Positions 8,369 to 18,332 of a DNA stretch of 64,000 bases are shown here, one piece after another (the stretch's first letter is position 1; the number at the start of each line of letters is the position of its first letter). This stretch comes from Dyadobacter jiangsuensis (GTDB taxonomy: Bacteria > Bacteroidota > Bacteroidia > Cytophagales > Spirosomataceae), in NCBI RefSeq assembly GCF_003014695.1, contig NZ_PYAS01000019.1, positions 45,997 through 109,996 of the forward strand, in the 5' to 3' direction. The translations under genes and the position numbers were made by a program. The notes under the pieces were generated by a model that saw only the letters and a program-made list of their open reading frames with translations, ran no database searches and was not told where the DNA came from.

Positions 8369-9266
8369 ATTTGAATAAACTAACCTGCCCACTCGCGACC
8401 CTGGGGTCGTAAGGGACTTGTAGTTCCATTCCAAGCTCTTTGTTCAGTTTTTGGATTAAATACGAGGATAGTAATGGTGAAGCTTCCTCATGGTTCTGGT
8501 GCACAAAGAAGTAGATATTCTGAATGCCTTCTTCGATCCAGAGTTTCAGTCTTTCGAACCAGTCGTCAAGGCGCGTGTAATCCGAATCCACGTTGGCGCC
8601 GTTGTAGCGGATGAATGCGGTCGGGGTGGTGAGTCGCATATGCAGCAGGTCGCGACGGCCCGCCGAATCGGTGACGATATGCGTGATGTTCTTTTTTTCG
8701 AGGACGCTGTACAGGTCGTCGGCATGGAAAGAATCGTCATACCAGCCCTTATGCCGCAATTCCAGTGCGAGCGGAAAACCCGAGGGCCATTCTTCCAGAT
8801 ACGCTTTCAGTATTTCCCAGTTTTTAGGACCAAAATTATCAGGCATTTGCAGGAAAAGCATTCCGAGTTTGTCCTGTAAATGGGCGATGCCGTCGAGGTA
8901 AATATCTGTCGGTTCCTTGGCATCTTTCAGTCTTTTCCAATGGCTAATGCCCTGGTGCAACTTTGGAAAAAATTTGAAGCCGGCCGGTGTTTTTCCGTAC
9001 CACGACTCGATGGTTTCGACCGGGAAGTTGTTGTAAAAGGTCGCATTCAGCTCGATGCTGTTGAACTGCGTAGCGTAATACGCCAGTTCGTCTTTGGTGC
9101 CCTTAGGATAGAAACCTTTGAGATCGGTTTTGTTCCACTTGGCGCATCCGATGTAGATTCCGGGTTTCCCGCCCTTTGCCGCATTGAGCAGCGCCTGATT
9201 GGCGGGATTCTCGGGCGGTAATGTAAAATCTATATTTTCGGCGTCGTCGACTTTTCCAAATTTCAT
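8367..9266 (-). CDS. DUF72-family protein (YecE-like, TIM-barrel)
   Basis: A 299-residue member of the DUF72 family. Family hallmarks are the opening YIGCAKWNKTDLKGFYP, the NSIELNATFYNNFP strand, and the central FKFFPKLHQGISHWKRL. DUF72 proteins have a TIM-barrel fold with a conserved polar pocket; the biochemical role is not established. It is monocistronic, facing the phosphodiesterase gene and separated from the upstream cupin gene by a strong hairpin. Confidence 0.88.
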   Translation of the reverse strand: MKFGKVDDAENIDFTLPPENPANQALLNAAKGGKPGIYIGCAKWNKTDLKGFYPKGTKDELAYYATQFNSIELNATFYNNFPVETIESWYGKTPAGFKFFPKLHQGISHWKRLKDAKEPTDIYLDGIAHLQDKLGMLFLQMPDNFGPKNWEILKAYLEEWPSGFPLALELRHKGWYDDSFHADDLYSVLEKKNITHIVTDSAGRRDLLHMRLTTPTAFIRYNGANVDSDYTRLDDWFERLKLWIEEGIQNIYFFVHQNHEEASPLLSSYLIQKLNKELGMELQVPYDPRVASGQVSLFK

Positions 9267-9292
9267 GACTGGTCAGGTTAGGATGAGTAAAA

Positions 9293-9327
9293 ACCGATCT
9301 GGCAGGCCTCTCCGACCTGCCAGATAT
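9293..9327. terminator. Perfect 10-bp hairpin between cupin and DUF72 genes
   Basis: Arms 9297-9306 and 9316-9325 are exactly complementary with a 9-base loop. On the minus strand the stem is followed by CGGTTTTTAC, fitting a terminator for the cupin gene that ends at 9342. Confidence 0.7.
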
Positions 9328-9341
9328 TGATAATGGCGATA

Positions 9342-9857
9342 TTATCTTCCGAAATCGTCCTGCACGCGAACGATATCGTCTTCGTCCGAAGGATTGGAAG
9401 GGTCGGTATGTTGCCAGATTTCAGCTACAAAACCCCATTCATTAACACCCACAAGGCGGTGACGCTCTCCTTTTTTGAGATTAATAACCGTGCCGATCGG
9501 CAGTTGCTGCAATTCGGTTTCTTCATCGGTATCGCTGATTACGATGCCGGCGCTTCCACCGATTACTTTCCAGATTTCGGCGCGGCGGTGGTGGTACTGC
9601 CATGAAAGGCGTTTGTTGGGCGCCACCACGAGGATTTTTGGGCTCAATTTTTCATATCCGGCAAAGTCGGCGAGCGACAAATGCGGGAAAAATGTAGAGA
9701 TGAATTTGGGAGCCTGGGCTTCGTCGAGTACGAAGAAACCGCCCCACGGACGGGAGTGGTCTTTGGCTACGACCGTGAATCCCTGCTCATCTATAAACTG
9801 CTGTACTTTTTCGAAAACCTCATTTTTATCGGCATCAGCCGCAAAGGATTGTATCAT
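9342..9857 (-). CDS. Cupin protein, mannose-6-phosphate isomerase type II-like
   Basis: A 171-residue protein whose C-terminal half is the cupin barrel of type II phosphomannose isomerases. It shows the metal-binding set H89, H90 and E94 in QYHHRRAEIW, H133 in GERHRLVG, and the typical ending EDDIVRVQDDFGR. The likely reaction is interconversion of mannose-6-phosphate and fructose-6-phosphate, though short Bacteroidota homologues are often vaguely labelled (for example phosphoheptose isomerase). Its position next to a mannosylglucose phosphorylase cluster on the same strand would fit feeding of mannose phosphate into glycolysis, but that link is inference. Confidence 0.75.
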   Translation of the reverse strand: MIQSFAADADKNEVFEKVQQFIDEQGFTVVAKDHSRPWGGFFVLDEAQAPKFISTFFPHLSLADFAGYEKLSPKILVVAPNKRLSWQYHHRRAEIWKVIGGSAGIVISDTDEETELQQLPIGTVINLKKGERHRLVGVNEWGFVAEIWQHTDPSNPSDEDDIVRVQDDFGR

Positions 9858-9889
9858 AACCGTGAGTAATTAGTGATTCAGGTGAATTT

Positions 9890-9897
9890 CAAAATTA
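9890..9897 (-). promoter_or_regulatory. -7 promoter box (TAATTTTG) of the cupin gene
   Basis: On the minus strand this is an exact TAnnTTTG, 33 bases before the ATG at 9857. It shows that the cupin gene has its own promoter despite following susD. Confidence 0.5.
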
Positions 9898-9904
9898 GGA
9901 TAAA

Positions 9905-9942
9905 AAACAAAAAGATGCCCCAAAATATTCAGGGCACCTTTT
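9905..9942 (-). terminator. Terminator after susD
   Basis: An 11-base stem with one mismatch (9910-9920 against 9932-9942) is followed on the minus strand by a T-rich tract. It lies just after the SusD stop at 9965. Confidence 0.7.
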
Positions 9943-9964
9943 GAATTATATCTACTAATTTTTC

Positions 9965-11563
9965 CTATTTGTCCCACCAAACTTTGGTAGTAAAGTCGTC
10001 GGGCAATGTGGCGCCCGTCTGATAGTTCGGGTTGCCTGCCACTTCGCTGGTCGGATATTTGAGCCTTACGGGGATCGTTCCGTTGGTAACGTTGCCCGGG
10101 TAGTTGGTAGGTGTCAGCTTGGGAAAGCCGGTTCTGCGCCAATCGTTCCATGCTTCCCACCAGTTGAAGAACTTGTTGATCCACATTTGTTCACCGATCA
10201 TTTCGAGGGCCGGTTTAGCCGTGCCATAAGGATAGGTGGTAAGGTAAGCAGTTACTGCGGCATCCGGGACGGTCAGGGAGGCATCGTAAGGCGTGTACAT
10301 TTGCATGGACGCCTTCACACCCGCTTCGTAATGCGATTTCGCCGTTCCGCTGATTCCGCTTCCGATTTTCCTTTCGATCGCCTCGGCCAGCAGGAGCTCC
10401 ACTTCACCGTAATTCATGATTATGTAAGGATCGGAATCCTGCAACATTTTGACGTTGATGCGGGAGTAGGTCTTTGAAGCGATCACCGGTTTGCCTTCCA
10501 GCTGATCCAGCATGGCCTGGTCGTATCCGTTTGGTAGTCCTTTTTGTTTCAGCGGGTCGACGGAGACAGGCGTGAAGACACCTCCCGCCCAGTCGCCGAT
10601 ACCACTGCTGAGGATCATCAGACGGGGGTCATCGTCGGCTGCGCTGTTTGCATTGGCGCCTTTCAGGAAATTCACCAGCGTAGCGCTCAGGAACGCGGGT
10701 TGTCCGCCATCGCCAGGGTCAAATGCACGTGAAATACCGTTCTGATTTACCCATTCGCTGGGGCCGTCGGCCAGGGGAACCCACATATTGTCGGCGTTAC
10801 TGGTAAAAACGCCACCGGCTACCGCCTTGTTGACATAAGTAGCAGCTTTGGCAGCATCCACATTCGAAATGCGCATAGCCAGGCGTAGCATCAGGGAATA
10901 GCTGAAACGCTTCCATTTGGTAATATCCCCCTTGTAAATGAAGTCGGCATCGGAAAAACCTTCGTCCCCGTTAGAGGTGTTCATCGCTGCGGCTGCCTCG
11001 TCCAGCTCTTTGAGCAAGTCGGCATAAATGACGTCCTGCGTGTCATATTTAGGGAAGAAAATGCCCTCGGTACCTTTGTTGGCCTCTGTGTACGGCACGC
11101 TGCCGTAGAAATCGGTCAGGCGGGCAAAGCTGAACACACGGAGAATGCGGGCTGCATTGCGCATGTTCACATACTTGCCCTCCGCAAATCCACCCGGACC
11201 CGATTGTTTCAGGACCTCGGCGATGTTTTTCAACTGGTCGTTATAGGTAAATTCAAACGGGGCTGCATTGGTTTCGAGATTCACCGTGTACTTGTCACCG
11301 GGAGCGATGCCGCCACTCGCATTGCCCAGTTGCTGGATCGCGTAGGCGCACCAGCCGATATTCGTCCGCCAGTCGATGTAACGGTTATCACCGCTGGATC
11401 CGTTGGAAGCAATCCCCAGCTCCGCAGAAGTAAAGATAAAATTCAGGTCCACCTGGTTCAGCGCCTGTGGGTTGATGTTGAGGTCATGCAGTTCCTGTGT
11501 ATCGCAACCCGTTATCAACACCGCTGCCAAACCATATTTGATATATTTCTTGAAGTCTTTCAT
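9965..11563 (-). CDS. SusD/RagB-family outer-membrane nutrient-binding lipoprotein (SusD-like_2 type)
   Basis: A 532-residue lipoprotein. The signal peptide ends in the lipobox LITGC (Cys20), so the mature protein is lipid-anchored at the cell surface. The N-terminal pattern LHDLNINPQALNQVDLNFIF and the late MWINKFFNWWEAWNDWRRTGFP are typical of the SusD-like_2 family, a helical TPR scaffold that caps the TonB-dependent SusC channel. The gene follows its SusC partner by 10 bases. Ligand unknown; the adjacent mannosylglucose phosphorylase suggests a mannose-containing oligosaccharide. Confidence 0.92.
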   Translation of the reverse strand: MKDFKKYIKYGLAAVLITGCDTQELHDLNINPQALNQVDLNFIFTSAELGIASNGSSGDNRYIDWRTNIGWCAYAIQQLGNASGGIAPGDKYTVNLETNAAPFEFTYNDQLKNIAEVLKQSGPGGFAEGKYVNMRNAARILRVFSFARLTDFYGSVPYTEANKGTEGIFFPKYDTQDVIYADLLKELDEAAAAMNTSNGDEGFSDADFIYKGDITKWKRFSYSLMLRLAMRISNVDAAKAATYVNKAVAGGVFTSNADNMWVPLADGPSEWVNQNGISRAFDPGDGGQPAFLSATLVNFLKGANANSAADDDPRLMILSSGIGDWAGGVFTPVSVDPLKQKGLPNGYDQAMLDQLEGKPVIASKTYSRINVKMLQDSDPYIIMNYGEVELLLAEAIERKIGSGISGTAKSHYEAGVKASMQMYTPYDASLTVPDAAVTAYLTTYPYGTAKPALEMIGEQMWINKFFNWWEAWNDWRRTGFPKLTPTNYPGNVTNGTIPVRLKYPTSEVAGNPNYQTGATLPDDFTTKVWWDK

Positions 11564-11573
11564 GTTCTTGGAA

Positions 11574-14500
11574 TTAGAATGTTGCTCTCAGGTTGAAACC
11601 ATAACTGCGTGTAGAAGGGAAACCGAAATAGTCGAAGCCTTGTGAGTTTCCGTTCGAGTAGGTCGACTCCGGATCGACGTTGTCGATGTTTTTGAAAAGG
11701 ATCGCGAGGTTCCGGCCTACAAACGACAAGGTCAGGTTTTGGAGCGGTGTTTTTTCCAGCAGTTTTCTCGGGAAAGTGTAGCCCAATGAGAGCTGTCTGA
11801 GTTTGATGAACGAAGCATCGTACAGGAACTTGGTCGTTACCGGGTTAGCTTCGCCACCCACAGACTGCCAGTAGTCATAGGCTTCACGCGGAGTGAGTGT
11901 TTTGGTGAAAGGTTTGTATTCGGAGCCTTCCTGGGTTACACCGGTAACCGTCAACGGAGCCTCGCCCTCACGTCCCTGCAACGATTGTTTGCTAACTCCC
12001 CACTGGGTGAGGCGCATATTGGTTCCCGACAGAATGTCTCCACCCCATTTGAAGTCGACAAGGAAAGATAAATCGAAGCCTTTGTAGTTGAATGCGTTGG
12101 TCAAACCGCCGGTGAGCTTGGCAATACCATTTCCGATAATCTGATAATTGCCATCCGAAACCGGGCGACCATCGGCAAAGAATACGGGCTGGCCATCAGG
12201 CGAATATTTCTGAACCTTACCGGTAATCATCCCGAACGGATGGCCGACAATGTTCTTGATGAAAGCATTTCTGGTTCTCGGTTCTTCCATTACAAGCTCG
12301 GTGGAGCCTTCGATCAGCGCTTTAACCTTGTTGTTGTTTTTCGCCAGATTCAGGGTGACATCCCAGGTCAGATTGTTGGTTTTGAGCGGTGTAGCTGTTA
12401 TGAGTAACTCAATCCCTCTGTTCTGCATTTTCCCAAGGTTCACCGATGTACTACCAAAACCGCTGGCGCGGGAAATGGTGGCATTCAGGATATCGTCGGT
12501 TGTCTGTTGGTCGTAGTAGGTGAAATCAACCCCCAATTTGTTGTTGAACATACGGAAATCGATGCCGAATTCGGTTTCTGTAACGGTCAGTGGTTTCAGG
12601 TTCGGGTTAGGAATGTTACCATTGTTGCCCATCGCCGAAGAGAAAGAAGCCATCGGGTGATCCAGGTGCGGGTTTCCGTTCAGGGAGTAGGTCATGTTGG
12701 TTGAATACTCGTCGATCGTTGCATTACCCACCTGCGCCCACGAGGCGCGGACTTTACCATAGGATAGCCAGGAAGGCAGATTCTTGAATGCATCGGAGAA
12801 AACAAAGCTTGTTCCTACGGAAGGGTAGAGAATGCTGTTGGTGGCCGGGTTCAACACGGAAAACCAGTCGTTACGTGCCGTAGCGTTCAGGAACAAATAG
12901 CCGTCCCACGAAATTTCGGCGGAACCCAGCAGTGAGTTGATCCCTTTTTCCCTGTAATTGTAATCCCACAGCTTGGTTTTGAGGTTCGAGATCGCGGGGA
13001 AGAACGCTACGTTGAAGCCGGAACCGTAAATGTTTTCGTATTCGTATTTTCTTCTCATCCGGTTGCCGCCCGCAAATACATTTACGCCCACTTTACCAAA
13101 CTCTTTATTGAAGCCGACCGTATATTCCAGGTTCAGCTCCTGTACATTCCACGATCCTGCATTACGCGCACCGCCTAATTGATACCCTGTGCCTTCCGGG
13201 GTGAGTCCTTCCGAGCGGCGCTGGTATTTGTCGAGGCCCACGCGTCCCTGAATATACAGCCAGTCGGTAACCTGGTATTTCAATGCGCCGGAGGTGATGA
13301 ACCGGTCTTTGTTATCGGTTTTGATAAACTGGTGGGTTACCCAATACGGGTTTTGGCCCCAGTTATTAGCCGCCTGCTGGAATTCCTGACCCACTTTTTT
13401 GCCAAAAATACTCAGGCTGTTGGCGTCGGTGCCGGCAGGTATGGCTCCCGGTTTGGCAGGATCTCCATAATAATCCAGCACATTGTAATTGCCGGGGATG
13501 CGCCACATCGACTGTATAGCATTACCAGGGGAGTCGGAAACATTCGGGCGGTTTTTAGCCTTTTCTTCTGAGTACAATACTTTGGCATCGAGCGTCAGCC
13601 GTTTGCCGAATTTGGAATTGGTAGAAAGCGAGAGGTTGATCCTGTCGTAGCCTGAGTTCGGGATAATGGTGGTGCTGTTCAGGTTGGTAACAGATGCCCG
13701 GAAATTCTGATTTTCATTTCCGCCCGACAATGCGATGTTGTTGGTGAAGGCGTGGCCTGTTTTATAGAACCGTGAGAAATTGTCGCCCTGATTAGCATAT
13801 GGGCGCATTTTGCCGTCGAATCCTATTACCTGGCTATTATCGTATTTGGGACCCCATGAATCATCCCCCCAATCATAGGCCTGTGCCTGAGTTGTGGGTT
13901 TGGAAGCGACGCCGTTCACATATGAACCGCTGCCGTAGCTGTGTTGCAGGTCGGAGAGGTCATTGAATTTTTCAAAAACATAGTTTGAACCGATTTCGAT
14001 GCCGATGCCTTTTCTTTTGGTACCACGCTTGGTCGTAATGTTGATAACCCCGTTAGCCGCACGTGAACCGTAAAGAGCGGCAGCATTCGCACCTTTCAGC
14101 ACCACCACCGACTCGATATCGTCCGGGTTGATACTCGAAAGACCATCCCCTTCATCGGAACCTCCCCAGAGACCGGCCTGACCGAAGTTGTTGTTGTCCA
14201 TCGGAATACCGTCGATTACATATAATGGCTGGTTATTTCCCTGAAGGGATTTATTACCGCGAATAATCACGCGTGACGAGCCCGCGGGACCGGAGGCAAT
14301 CTTGCTGACGTTAACCCCCGCCACACGACCGGCGAGCGCGTTGCCCAGGTTAGCTTCGCGGGCGGCCGTCATGTTTGCGCCGGCCACCTCGGTGATGGAG
14401 TAGGCCAATGATCTTTTTTCGCGGCTGATACCCAATGCGGTGACAACTACTTCATTCAGTGCAGTCGCTTCGGCTGCCAATGAAATGTTCAGGATGGTGG

Positions 14501-14759
14501 CATTCGCGACCACTTCCTTGGTGACGTAACCGATATAGCTGAAAGTCAGGGTTTTCCCTTTGTCGACAGTGATGCTATATTCACCCTTGTCGTTGGTGGT
14601 GGTACCCCTGGTGGTACCTTTTACGACCACATTTACACCGGCAATTTCACCGCCGGCAGCGTCGCTTACTTTCCCGGATACCGTCATTTCCTGTGCATAC
14701 CCCCTGAAGGAGAGCACAGTGAACAGTATCAGCATTTTTACTAGTAGATTTTTTTTCAT
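11574..14759 (-). CDS. SusC/RagA-family TonB-linked outer-membrane transporter
   Basis: The start at 14759 gives 1061 residues with a signal peptide (MKKNLLVKMLILFTVLSFRG). It has an N-terminal carboxypeptidase-regulatory-like domain (VSGKVSDAAGGEIAGVNV), then the SusC plug signature (ITEVAGANMTAAREANLGNA, VIIRGNKSLQGNNQPLYVID, NVININTT-like GVINITTKRG) and a large beta-barrel ending in an aromatic residue (NLRATF). Such proteins import glycans or peptides with TonB energy. It is transcribed toward susD, 10 bases away. A perfect -7 box lies upstream at 14823-14830. Confidence 0.95.
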   Translation of the reverse strand: MKKNLLVKMLILFTVLSFRGYAQEMTVSGKVSDAAGGEIAGVNVVVKGTTRGTTTNDKGEYSITVDKGKTLTFSYIGYVTKEVVANATILNISLAAEATALNEVVVTALGISREKRSLAYSITEVAGANMTAAREANLGNALAGRVAGVNVSKIASGPAGSSRVIIRGNKSLQGNNQPLYVIDGIPMDNNNFGQAGLWGGSDEGDGLSSINPDDIESVVVLKGANAAALYGSRAANGVINITTKRGTKRKGIGIEIGSNYVFEKFNDLSDLQHSYGSGSYVNGVASKPTTQAQAYDWGDDSWGPKYDNSQVIGFDGKMRPYANQGDNFSRFYKTGHAFTNNIALSGGNENQNFRASVTNLNSTTIIPNSGYDRINLSLSTNSKFGKRLTLDAKVLYSEEKAKNRPNVSDSPGNAIQSMWRIPGNYNVLDYYGDPAKPGAIPAGTDANSLSIFGKKVGQEFQQAANNWGQNPYWVTHQFIKTDNKDRFITSGALKYQVTDWLYIQGRVGLDKYQRRSEGLTPEGTGYQLGGARNAGSWNVQELNLEYTVGFNKEFGKVGVNVFAGGNRMRRKYEYENIYGSGFNVAFFPAISNLKTKLWDYNYREKGINSLLGSAEISWDGYLFLNATARNDWFSVLNPATNSILYPSVGTSFVFSDAFKNLPSWLSYGKVRASWAQVGNATIDEYSTNMTYSLNGNPHLDHPMASFSSAMGNNGNIPNPNLKPLTVTETEFGIDFRMFNNKLGVDFTYYDQQTTDDILNATISRASGFGSTSVNLGKMQNRGIELLITATPLKTNNLTWDVTLNLAKNNNKVKALIEGSTELVMEEPRTRNAFIKNIVGHPFGMITGKVQKYSPDGQPVFFADGRPVSDGNYQIIGNGIAKLTGGLTNAFNYKGFDLSFLVDFKWGGDILSGTNMRLTQWGVSKQSLQGREGEAPLTVTGVTQEGSEYKPFTKTLTPREAYDYWQSVGGEANPVTTKFLYDASFIKLRQLSLGYTFPRKLLEKTPLQNLTLSFVGRNLAILFKNIDNVDPESTYSNGNSQGFDYFGFPSTRSYGFNLRATF

Positions 14760-15054
14760 ACAATCCGTACATCGATAGGTTAAATGGATACTTAATGGAG
14801 GAAATAGTGCTGAAAATTGAGTCAAATATACCGCGGTTGACTCCATATGTACATAGTGCTTTTTTATCTAAAAATAACACATTTTTAACACCTTTTTAAT
14901 GTTTGAATTGAAATTATTCTACTACAAAACAGGATTATTTCGTACTGATGGCGTCTGATTAGGCTTGTAAATGGCGATGCGAATTTATTCTAACACGTTT
15001 CGGAGGGATTGGTTGAATGACTGTTCGGTTGTGGGTATACGTCCGTGTAACAGC
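14760..15054. other. Intergenic region upstream of susC
   Basis: About 295 bases with no supported gene. It holds a susC promoter box on the minus strand at 14823-14830 (TATATTTG) and an A+T-rich tract at 14860-14940. No hairpin was found after the phosphorylase gene stop at 15055, so read-through from the symporter/phosphorylase operon into susC is possible. Confidence 0.5.
14823..14830 (-). promoter_or_regulatory. -7 promoter box (TATATTTG) of susC
   Basis: An exact TAnnTTTG on the minus strand, 64 bases before the chosen susC ATG at 14759. A -33 TTG at the normal spacing is not evident. Confidence 0.5.
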
Positions 15055-16308
15055 CTAATGTAATACAGGGTAAGCAGAGCCATCCTTTGAATGGCTCGGG
15101 GAAAGAAAAGCAAGGTTGCGGTCGATGATGCCGGTAAGGGTATTCCGGGAGGTGATTGTGGTGAAACCATCGGGCGAAGTATGGGTGACATAATCCAGAA
15201 GCCGATCCACGGACGTGGTAGCCACGTGCAGGCGCGTGTCTGACGAACCATAATAAATCAATACCGAGCCATCGTCATCCAGAATCCACCCGTTCGAAAA
15301 TACTACATTGGAAACATCGCCGGTGCGTTCCATGTCTTCCGGCGTGAGAAAATAGCCTGCGGGTTTGTAAATGACCTTCGCAGGATCAGCGATATCGGTC
15401 ATGAAAAGGTAAAGGACATAACGCAGGCCAGCGGCGGTGTGCCTTACACCATGCGCCAGGTGCAGCCAGCCTAGTGGGGTCTTGATCGGAGGAGGTCCCT
15501 GGCCATTTTTCGATTCGTAAATGGTGTGGTATCGCTTGGCGTCAATGACTGTTTCGATGGTTATTTGAGCGTTTTCTATACATGGGGCAAGTCCTAATGC
15601 AATGCCGCCACCACGTCCGGCCTCGATGAATGAATCCTGGGGACGGGTATAGAATGCATATTGCCCATCAATGAATTCGGGATGCAAGACGACGTTTCTT
15701 TGCTGTGCAGACGGTGTGCGCAGGTTCGCCAGACGCTCCCACGCACGCAGGTCACGCGTGCGGGCGATCCCGCATTGCGCAACCGCTCGCGACTCATCGC
15801 CAGGCGCTGCGGCGGGGTCTTTGCGCTCGGTGCAAAACAAACCGTAAATCCAGCCGTCCTCGTGAGCCGTGAGACGCATATCGTAGATATTGACTTCCGG
15901 TTCCGGAGTTTCGGGCATTTCGAGCGGATAGGGCCAGAATTCGAACCCGTCAGTCCCGGTAATGCTTTCAGCCACGGCGAAAAATGATTTTCTGTCGTAG
16001 CCCTCCATCCTAACGACTAATAGGTACTTCCCGTTGAGCTTGATCGCACCGGCGTTGAAAACCGCATTGATCCCAAACCGCTTCATGAAGTAAGGATTAC
16101 TACGAGGATTCAGGTCATATTCCCAGAAAAGCGGCGCGTGAGCCGCGGTGAGTACGGGAAATCTGTAACGTTCGTAGAATCCGTCACCCGAATCCAGCTT
16201 TTTGTTGGGCGTTCCGGTTAGCTGTTCCTTTTCGCTTTTGATACGTTTAAAACGCTCTTCGAAGATCGTCATGGCTGATTTTGTCAGGGATTGTGAATAC
16301 TCACTCAT
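15055..16308 (-). CDS. GH130 4-O-beta-D-mannosyl-D-glucose phosphorylase
   Basis: A 417-residue glycoside hydrolase family 130 protein that closely resembles the Bacteroides fragilis mannosylglucose phosphorylase. Matching landmarks are YRFPVLTAAHAP, NAVFNAGAIK (81-90), VRMEGYDRKSFFAVAES, NIYDMRLTAHEDGWIYG with the catalytic Asp (D143 here, the position of Asp131 in the B. fragilis enzyme), NVVLHPEFIDG and GDVSNVVFSNGW. It should split Man-beta-1,4-Glc with phosphate to mannose-1-phosphate and glucose in the cytoplasm. Its ATG lies inside the last codons of the symporter gene (8-base overlap), so translation is coupled. The C-terminus is about 18 residues longer than in the B. fragilis protein. 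Confidence 0.9.
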   Translation of the reverse strand: MSEYSQSLTKSAMTIFEERFKRIKSEKEQLTGTPNKKLDSGDGFYERYRFPVLTAAHAPLFWEYDLNPRSNPYFMKRFGINAVFNAGAIKLNGKYLLVVRMEGYDRKSFFAVAESITGTDGFEFWPYPLEMPETPEPEVNIYDMRLTAHEDGWIYGLFCTERKDPAAAPGDESRAVAQCGIARTRDLRAWERLANLRTPSAQQRNVVLHPEFIDGQYAFYTRPQDSFIEAGRGGGIALGLAPCIENAQITIETVIDAKRYHTIYESKNGQGPPPIKTPLGWLHLAHGVRHTAAGLRYVLYLFMTDIADPAKVIYKPAGYFLTPEDMERTGDVSNVVFSNGWILDDDGSVLIYYGSSDTRLHVATTSVDRLLDYVTHTSPDGFTTITSRNTLTGIIDRNLAFLSPSHSKDGSAYPVLH

Positions 16309-18130
16309 GCGGGAGGTTCTTGTACCATGTTTTCCAGAGGATGATGGAGGAGGTTAAAAAAATGGCGGTTGCCATGATAGTTTCTTGTGGCATTTTAAGA
16401 ATACCAAAAACAGGTATGGCGGTAATGGCTGTCTGCGCCACGATGCCGAGTGCTACGTTGAAAAGATCTCTCGCAAAATCTCCGTTTGGTACAAATGCGG
16501 GGTCGTTTTTGATGACTTCTTCCCGGACCGGCCCCCAGAAACCCCACGGATTGACCGTTCGGTAAAATGCTTTGAGCGTCTCCATATCCGTAGGCTTTGC
16601 GGCAAGCGAGCCGCCTATCGCCCCGATTAAAGAAATGCCCAGAATTAGAGGGAAGTAATAGAGCGGCAATGTATCCTTCAAAACATGCGGGCAAACCAGC
16701 GCGCAAACGATACCCGCCAGCATTCCCCAGAAGAAACCAGCGCTGTTGAATCGCCACCAGTACCATTTGAGTACATTGGAAGCAATGTATCCGCCCAATA
16801 ACGCAGATACGATCCATTGGAGAATGCTGTTTACATCTTTTGCCAGCAAGCCCAGCAATACGCTGATACATACAATCACAATCCCGGAAAGGTAGCTTAT
16901 TCTGCTGATTTGCTTGTTGCCGGCACCGGGGTTGATAGAGCGTAGGTAAATGTCGTTTACAAAATAGGCCTGCGCAGCATTGAAAGTCCCCGCAAATGTG
17001 CCCATAAACGCGCCCATGAGGCCTATCAGCACTAAACTCAGCAGTCCCGACGGAATATAAGTGTTGAGTACCGCGGGCAGTACTTTCTCGAAATCGGTGC
17101 CGATAGCAGCGGAAATGCCGGGCTGGCGAAAGTAAAGCAGCGCGAAAACGGCGATGCCGGTAATAAAAAGGTACCTCGTGGGCAGTAATACCACGTTTAC
17201 GATCATGCTCATTAGCGCTGCTTCTCTCGGGGAGCGGGTCGAAAGGATTTTCTGCATGTCGTAGTTGGGTGCCGGGCCCGCTAGGCTCGCGAGAATGCCT
17301 TTGGCGGCCATTAATGCGAAGAAATAGCCGAAGGGGGTAAAACTGTCGTTGCGCAGCTTTGCAGCGGCGGCAGGCAGGTGATCGGACCAGTCGAGGCCGA
17401 GGTCTTTTCCGAAGAAAAGGCTTGTCCAGCCGCTGGGTATGGGTAGGCTATCCACACCGGGTAGCGCCACATAAGCCATGGCAGCCACCGACACGCAAAC
17501 GATGACCATGATCAGGTAATGCAGCATATCGGCCCACACGATGCTTTTCATGCCACCAAGCAGTGCGTAGCAGGCGGTAAAAGCCGTAAAAAGAATGCCG
17601 TAAAAGTGAGCGGTATAGGTCGCCGGCAAATAGAACGGGAGATATGCGCTGACGACCTTCCAGGGAATGAAGATTTCAATGAATTTGCCCAATCCGGTGA
17701 ATCCGTAGGCCATAAAACTCAGGCAGCTCAGTAATGCGAAGGCGATGATGATCTTATGGGAAAGCCCTGCTCCATGACGGTCGCCGAAACGGAACAGCAT
17801 CCATTCCGCACCGGTAGCCGCATTGGAGCGCCTTAGCCACATAGAGAGGTAGACCATCATGAATATCTGGTTAAATACCGGCCACAACCATGGCAGCCAA
17901 ATGCTCTTTACTCCATAAACCACCATGATAGCGACCATCCAGGCCGTGCCGGAGAGGTCGAACATCCCGGACGCATTGGAAATGCCCAGCATCCAGAACG
18001 GCATAGATTTCCCGCCGAGCAGGTAGTCGTTTTTGCTTTTTGCGGCCTGCCGTTTGAGGTAAATGCCGATCACCAGGACCGTTACCATGTAAAGTAATAT
18101 GACGAGGAGGTCGATCGCCTTGATGTTCAT
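16301..18130 (-). CDS. Sodium:solute symporter (SSS family), likely for the phosphorylase substrate
   Basis: A 609-residue inner-membrane protein with about 13-14 hydrophobic segments and the SSS-family N-terminus (LVIGIYLKRQAAKSKNDYLL, GGKSMPFWMLGISNASGMFD). Family members couple Na+ entry to uptake of sugars, amino acids or vitamins. The direct overlap with the GH130 gene makes a beta-mannosyl-glucose disaccharide or a related sugar the best guess for the substrate. It is the first gene of this operon, divergent from the AraC regulator across a 202-base gap. Confidence 0.88.
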   Translation of the reverse strand: MNIKAIDLLVILLYMVTVLVIGIYLKRQAAKSKNDYLLGGKSMPFWMLGISNASGMFDLSGTAWMVAIMVVYGVKSIWLPWLWPVFNQIFMMVYLSMWLRRSNAATGAEWMLFRFGDRHGAGLSHKIIIAFALLSCLSFMAYGFTGLGKFIEIFIPWKVVSAYLPFYLPATYTAHFYGILFTAFTACYALLGGMKSIVWADMLHYLIMVIVCVSVAAMAYVALPGVDSLPIPSGWTSLFFGKDLGLDWSDHLPAAAAKLRNDSFTPFGYFFALMAAKGILASLAGPAPNYDMQKILSTRSPREAALMSMIVNVVLLPTRYLFITGIAVFALLYFRQPGISAAIGTDFEKVLPAVLNTYIPSGLLSLVLIGLMGAFMGTFAGTFNAAQAYFVNDIYLRSINPGAGNKQISRISYLSGIVIVCISVLLGLLAKDVNSILQWIVSALLGGYIASNVLKWYWWRFNSAGFFWGMLAGIVCALVCPHVLKDTLPLYYFPLILGISLIGAIGGSLAAKPTDMETLKAFYRTVNPWGFWGPVREEVIKNDPAFVPNGDFARDLFNVALGIVAQTAITAIPVFGILKMPQETIMATAIFLTSSIILWKTWYKNLPHE

Positions 18131-18162
18131 CGGTAAGCGTGCTGATCGATCCGCGTATGGTA

Positions 18163-18170
18163 CAAACTTA
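18163..18170 (-). promoter_or_regulatory. -7 promoter box (TAAGTTTG) of the symporter-phosphorylase operon
   Basis: An exact TAnnTTTG on the minus strand, 33 bases before the symporter ATG at 18130, inside the divergent gap with the AraC gene. Any AraC operator should lie in 18171-18332. Confidence 0.5.
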
Positions 18171-18332
18171 TTGACAAAACTGCCGTTGGGTATAATACTT
18201 TTTTATCCATGATTAGACCAATACTAACAGTTTATAGGATTATAGGAGGGTGTACGGGTGGCATTATTAATAATTAATATTTAAATTGTTACCTCAATAT
18301 AACATAGTGAATGAACTATACAAATTTAGCCT